A program made the position numbers and the translations under genes. Source: Arbacia lixula (taxonomy: Eukaryota > Echinodermata > Echinoidea > Arbacioida > Arbaciidae). Taken from it: a DNA stretch of 64,000 nucleotides. The notes under the pieces are model-generated. The model was given only the letters and a program-made list of their open reading frames with translations, did no database searches and was not told the origin of the DNA. The stretch covers positions 34,256,247 to 34,320,246 of the forward strand of contig OZ022577.1 in NCBI GenBank assembly GCA_963669155.1, written 5' to 3'. Positions 59,310 through 64,000 of this stretch are shown one piece after another (the first letter of the stretch is position 1; each line of letters opens with the position of its first letter).

Positions 59310-61843
59310 ACCGACACCTCTGGTTCTGGTAGCATACCCTCGCACTCAGTGCATCACACGTGCCTAACACACGTGCCTAACACAGAAAGCGCCCACCCAT
59401 GTAACTTCCTATACCACCTCAAGAAGGAAAAACACTTCCATTGTATACCAACATTTTGTTCGTTTCATTTCGATAAGTTTCTGACAATAACCAAATTGTC
59501 CAGCATGATTCAACTTGCAACCGTTTACTCACCAAGGTCTTAAGCCCCCAAACCCCTTTTCCAAGCACATATTATTTTACTTTGTAATTGCTCTACTTAA
59601 GTCTCTCAAAGTGCCAAGTTTATAGTTTTGTGTTTTTGTTATCCGAGTGTGCCCTAGAGGTAAAATCATGTATACCTTTGAGTTGATCAATACGAATTGC
59701 ACAGGGTCATTTCGGCATTAATTTGTTTCGATTATCCAAACTTACCGCGTGCACATACTGTTACCGAAACGTGCTTTTGGACAAAATATTCATTTCTTTA
59801 ATGGTAAAGTGAGTCTGACCCATTTTGCAGTCCGGAGTGTGCTTTGAGAAGTATGTTGCATTTACCCTAAAGCCCAGCAAGGTCACTGGATACAAGAACG
59901 TATTATGCGTACACGCGTGCTCCATCTCCACTCCCTGGGGAGTATTCCCTGCCCATTGCATGATCTGGGCGCTGAGTGAGGATGAAGCACATAATCGTCT
60001 ACTGCCAACCAATTAAATACTCTGGAGTCATCGTAAACATTTTACAGGAAGCATGACAAATTTACCGGACGCTTGGTAAGAATACTCACAAAATTGAACC
60101 GTTTAAAAGCCAAAATTTTGCAAATCAGATAGGGAATTTCAATAATGAATGAGTTAAACATTGAAAATGGAAAAAAATGTGAACATTGATTTAAGCTAAT
60201 TCTCACTTCTCACTTGCTCTGGTTACGCAGTAACTTTTACGGCTAAGGAGTTATGGAGCCTTTTCATGCTCATCCTTTAGTATTAAGACTCTATCAAATC
60301 TATCTATCTAAAATCAAGTTTTAAGGGAAGTATTGAACTAGTATAAGGCTAGTGATTCGTATAAAGATTATAAGAACTAAATATTTATGCAGCTATGGTG
60401 TACTTCTGAACAAACACAACATTGCATATACGTGGAACTGATTTAAGTTAAGACTTAACCTCAAAACGGCATGTTTCCCTCCAAAACTGTTTCATTCCTA
60501 TTAGTAGATTTCTGTTGCACTATAACAGTTCTAATGCAATCATATTTTGGATTTGCTCAATGGTAGGGGAGGCCCTTCAACTGCTAGAATGGATGGATTT
60601 ATTATTCACAGTAGCTTCATAAACTAGGATGAAGACGTCTATCGCTCAGTATCGGCGCTATCGGTCGTCTGTCCAGTAAAAGAAAATACATTATATGCGA
60701 CGAGCCAATGAACTTGCAAAGATTAATTAAGTTAAACCCATTATATAACTCTTTTAAAACGCAAACCGGTCTACTGATTTGACTTTTGCTACTCAAACCA
60801 GACCAATCGGGTATATCCTCCTATTTTTTTTGTGTGTGTGTGGGGGGGGGGGGGATTTGAAGGTATCATATTTAAAATCTTGTTGATATTTTAGAAATAG
60901 ACGTGTCTGCGTGTATCATTCGTTTATTTAGACAACAGTAGCGGATGAAGTGAAACAAATTTAGTCATGGACTCCACTTAAAGATGCCTTTGAGCCAATT
61001 TTTATATCCGAATAGTATTCCTAACTTGTAGCACCAATGAAACCAATTTTTTGTTTATTAGCAACACTTATTTTAAGTCATACCTCTCATCAACGTCGTA
61101 TTGCTCAATACGGTTATTATTGAGTTTGTAAAGAATGTTGATATAATCACTCACTCTAACTTGCGATTAAGTCCTACAGCACCAGACAAGATAATTCTCA
61201 AAATGAGATATTTGTGTATTAGAAAAAGGCCAAAACTGAGTTTTTAACATAATAAGGGTTCAGTAAATCGTGATAAGGGCATTGATAGCAAATCTGCTGT
61301 TGCACTTTTCAAAACTTTGTTCAAACTATAAATCCGATCGTTTTATACAAAAAAGTGTTAAAAGTGTCAGTGTTTAGCGCAATTTGTGTTACCCAATCGT
61401 TAATACCGTGATCATCTCGTTCCCACTGTTTCTCCTAAATTGTGGTTTACATGAAACAAAACCCGTGCTTATAATGAGGAAAGCGGGGCTTTATTGACCA
61501 GCTCGAATAGTCTTAATCGCTCATTTTGCATTCAGATGTCGGAATATTACCGCGAGCCTGAATAATGATACACACGGTAAATACAAGAAAAGACTTTTAA
61601 GGGTCTTATTTCTCCCCTGTATACGTCCGAGTCTGAGACAAGACGCGCGGGGCTTCGTGATGCGGCTAAGACGGTGTATCAACTTTCGCGGCAGTGCGGT
61701 GCACGGCGCTCCAAACTTTTCAAGAAGCACCACGAGGCCCCCGTCCAGCCGCGATAGCCTGCGGGTAGAAATGCGAGCTACCTGGCTGGCTTCGGTACAA
61801 ATCTGTTCGACCTCCGTTAATACTCAACATCTTCTCTCATCTG

Positions 61844-61848
<5 letters not shown>
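58986..61848. other. Intergenic with C/CT tract (59249-59305), no gene
   Basis: A pyrimidine tract of C9 plus (CT)n lies at 59241-59305 and G13 at 60842-60854. ORFs such as 59825-60016 have no domain. Confidence 0.5.
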
Positions 61849-61908
<60 letters not shown>

Positions 61909-62543
61909 CTCTCTCTCTCTCTTATTCTCTCCCTCTCCTATCTCTCTCCCACCCCACCCCTTCTCCCTCTCTGTTTTAATCCGTCGCCCTCTTCTGTACT
62001 AATACCCTTCATCCCTCCTGTCTTCACGATTTAAGCGCAGTGTCCTCTTTTCAATATGATCACAGGCGACACGGAAGAGCTAATTTCTACATGTCAATGA
62101 TACCGTAAGATGTGTCAAATACCAAGCAAGTTGCTTAAGGCCCTTTACTCCGTGTTTTTCGTATGATGGCGCAGTCAAACACCACGAAAACGATACGTCT
62201 CTACCCCCATACCACACCCTCTGCCCCCTTCCCCCTTTTTACTCTCTCCCTATTGTTTTATCTTGATGTGACTAGCGACCTTTTTGTTTTGTTTTACATC
62301 TGAACAGTTTACGGCACAATCTGCTCCTTAAACCGTCTCCATGACAGCTTTCGTGTCGAGTCTCGGGGCCATGGGTGCTAGGGTGATGGGGCAATGAATA
62401 GAGAGGGCCAATTTGTCACTTTTAGAAGCCTGCCTTCGTGCCGCATCGTAGATGGATGATTAACAAACTTAGGCGCACGTACGAAGCTCTCGTGCGCATG
62501 TTTACCTCCTTTTTATATTCCGATCTCATTCTCTCTTTCAATT

Positions 62544-62581
<38 letters not shown>

Positions 62582-62760
62582 GTTCTCTTCTTTTCTAGTT
62601 CTTCTCTTCCCCTCTTTCTTTCTATTTACTTTCACTCCCCCCCCCCCTCTCTCTCTCTTCATATATCTCAATTTCTTTCTTTTTCTATCTATTTCTTTCA
62701 CAAGCTCTCTTCTCGTTTTTGTACTCTCTCTCTCTCTCTCTTGTTTTCTCTCTTCCTTTC
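61849..62760. repeat. Several (CT)n tracts and a C11 run
   Basis: (CT)n at 61843-61922, CT-rich to 61970, (CT)n at 62548-62580, C11 at 62637-62647, (CT)n at about 62725-62745. Ser/Leu/Phe ORFs spanning them are artefacts. Between them (61975-62530) nothing gene-like is seen. Confidence 0.85.
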
Positions 62761-63219
62761 TCTTCCCATCTTCCTTTACATCTTTCTGTCTCTTTTCTGG
62801 CTGTTCAAACTATTGAATTTGATTATTGTTAAATTTATCATATCAAGCCTTCCAGTGAAAATAAAACATTTTCCCTTCAAACTGATAAAGACTATGCAAT
62901 ATGATACACCTGTACATCAATATGCACGATAATTCGTGTTCTGTTACCATGATAAAGAACGGTCTATTCGTCGTAGGTGTTCTCAATATTGCTATTGCTA
63001 TTTTTTCGAATTCAATGTTCAAACTAATTGCAGAGATTTGATATATTTGTATGATTTATAACGATGTACAAGTTCGTGCTTTTCCTTGTAAACATCTCCA
63101 CTCTCCAAACTCTCACCATTTTCTTCTCTGACTAGTCACTTAGTATGTTTCTTAGAATTTAAAAAGTAAGTGACGTTTTGGTTTCTGTCATAATTTCTAA
63201 CCCGTTTGTTTTCTTCTAC
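62761..63219. other. Intergenic, no gene seen
   Basis: AT-rich sequence between the CT tracts and the terminal MITE. No feature is recognisable. Confidence 0.5.
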
Positions 63220-63694
63220 TTAAAGGGATAGTCCACCCTAAAATCAAGTTGGTTTTAATAAAAGCAGAAAGATGAAAGAAACATACCAGTGTAAGTGAAG
63301 GTTCGACGAAAATTGGTCAAAAGACAAAAGACGTACGACGTAATCTCCCATATGGTGTGCACAACTTTTTTTCCATAAATTGCATTTGTTTCTGTCCTTT
63401 GATGAAGGAATAGATTCTTTTTATAGCGATATGTGTGTAAAGACATGGGTCTAATGATATACCAAACGCATGGGTGAAATGGTAAATAACATTTTGCAAA
63501 AATTCATATTTTCAAAAATAAATATAAAACATGTAGGGGAGCACTTCGCACGTTGCGCCACAAAATCAAAACTTAAAAATCGAAGTAACTTTCTTTTCCT
63601 TTGACCGATTTTCGTCAAACCTTCACTTATATGTTTCTTTTATGCTTCTGCTTGTATTAAAACCAAGTGAACTTCGGGTGGACTATCTCTTTAA
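63220..63694 (+). mobile_element. MITE of about 475 bp with long (about 105 bp) terminal inverted repeats
   Basis: It begins TTAAAGGGATAGTCCACCCT and ends GGTGGACTATCTCTTTAA. The inverted similarity continues inward through GGTTTTAATA(A/C)AAGCAGAA, AAAGAAACATA and AAGTGAAGGTT(C/T)GACGAAAAT. There is no coding capacity. Both ends carry TTAA, so a TTAA target site is possible, but it may belong to the TIR. The reversed, truncated relative at 16860-17312 confirms that this is a mobile family. Confidence 0.85.
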
Positions 63695-64000
63695 CTCTTG
63701 ATCCACGACTGCTGAAATATTGCACCATTAATACACACGGGTCTGATACAGCAGCATTTTTTATAAGGCAGAAAATTACAGGCTCACATGGGAAGCGCGG
63801 TGATTGCCCGCCTAAATGAAGCGACCGTTTTCCCTTTCCGTACTGAAGATTCCGAACACATTTTGTAATAGATGGAATCCTGCTCTATGGTATCTGTGCG
63901 TATTACGTGTGCAAACACACAACAATGAAACACAAAGGCCGGGCTCAGAGGGATGTAGGTGGAAATATTTTTCAATATGTTATCTCCAGTAGATAGTAAA
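63695..64000. other. Intergenic edge of window, no gene seen
   Basis: The 63-aa ORF on the minus strand (63784-63975) shows no domain. Confidence 0.5.

Noticed and set aside
1-64000. tRNA, rRNA, snRNA genes and Nkx2.1 exons
   Set aside because: I searched by eye for B-box-like GGTTCGAATCC, for the SQAQVYEL variant homeodomain and for other homeobox cores, and found none beyond the single Nkx2.2 homeodomain.

Overview
This is a piece of animal nuclear genome, AT-rich and mostly non-coding. It contains one clearly identifiable protein-coding gene, an Nkx2.2-class NK2 homeobox gene on the minus strand (coding exons 31717-32269 and 26562-27340, one 4.4 kb intron). The gene class, the spliced two-exon structure, the density of (GT)n, (CT)n and (GA)n microsatellites, the long poly-C runs, and foldback/MITE families with ends of the type seen in marine invertebrates suggest a marine deuterostome. 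A sea-urchin-like echinoderm is the best guess. This is inference from composition and gene class, not a database match.

Layout. From 1 to about 25.8 kb there is no gene I can support. The stretch holds diverged tandem arrays (1087-1745, 17438-17745, 21440-21741), retroelement tails (about 900, 4200 and 23240), a foldback element beside a Crypton-like composite element (7037-8090), a MITE (16860-17312), an 85-bp-arm foldback element (21819-22021), purine/pyrimidine tracts (11040-11975), and CpG-rich patches of unknown role (about 10640-10860 and 16072-16565). From 25.8 to 32.8 kb lies Nkx2.2: a possible 3' UTR, exon 2 (homeodomain and NK2-specific domain), an intron with a small cluster of bicoid-class sites, exon 1 (tinman/TN repressor motif), and a leader with two ATGA-overlapping small upstream ORFs. 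From 33 to 64 kb the window is again gene-free as far as I can see. It holds a Tgggccc-ended MITE (34980-35151), a CpG patch with GC boxes (38290-38470), an array of AACACC/GGTGTT repeats (47240-47600), a CpG-rich region (50391-50960), a 172-bp tandem duplication (52111-52435), a perfect G13-ACGCGT-C13 palindrome next to a decayed LINE (52994-53750), long CT tracts with a 108-bp higher-order period (58409-58985), and a second, intact copy of the 16.9-kb MITE family in the opposite orientation (63220-63694).

How it works together. Nkx2.2 encodes a DNA-binding transcription factor that usually patterns ventral neural, endodermal and neurosecretory cells. Its wide empty flanks are typical of a developmental regulator whose neighbourhood holds distal cis-regulatory DNA. 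In many deuterostomes Nkx2.2 sits in the pharyngeal gene cluster (nkx2.1, nkx2.2, msxlx, pax1/9, slc25a21, mipol1, foxA). None of those partners has a recognisable exon in this window. I found no evidence of a novel multi-gene system. The more unusual items are structural DNA (palindromes, foldback elements, the composite Crypton-like element) and the overlapping uORF pair upstream of Nkx2.2.
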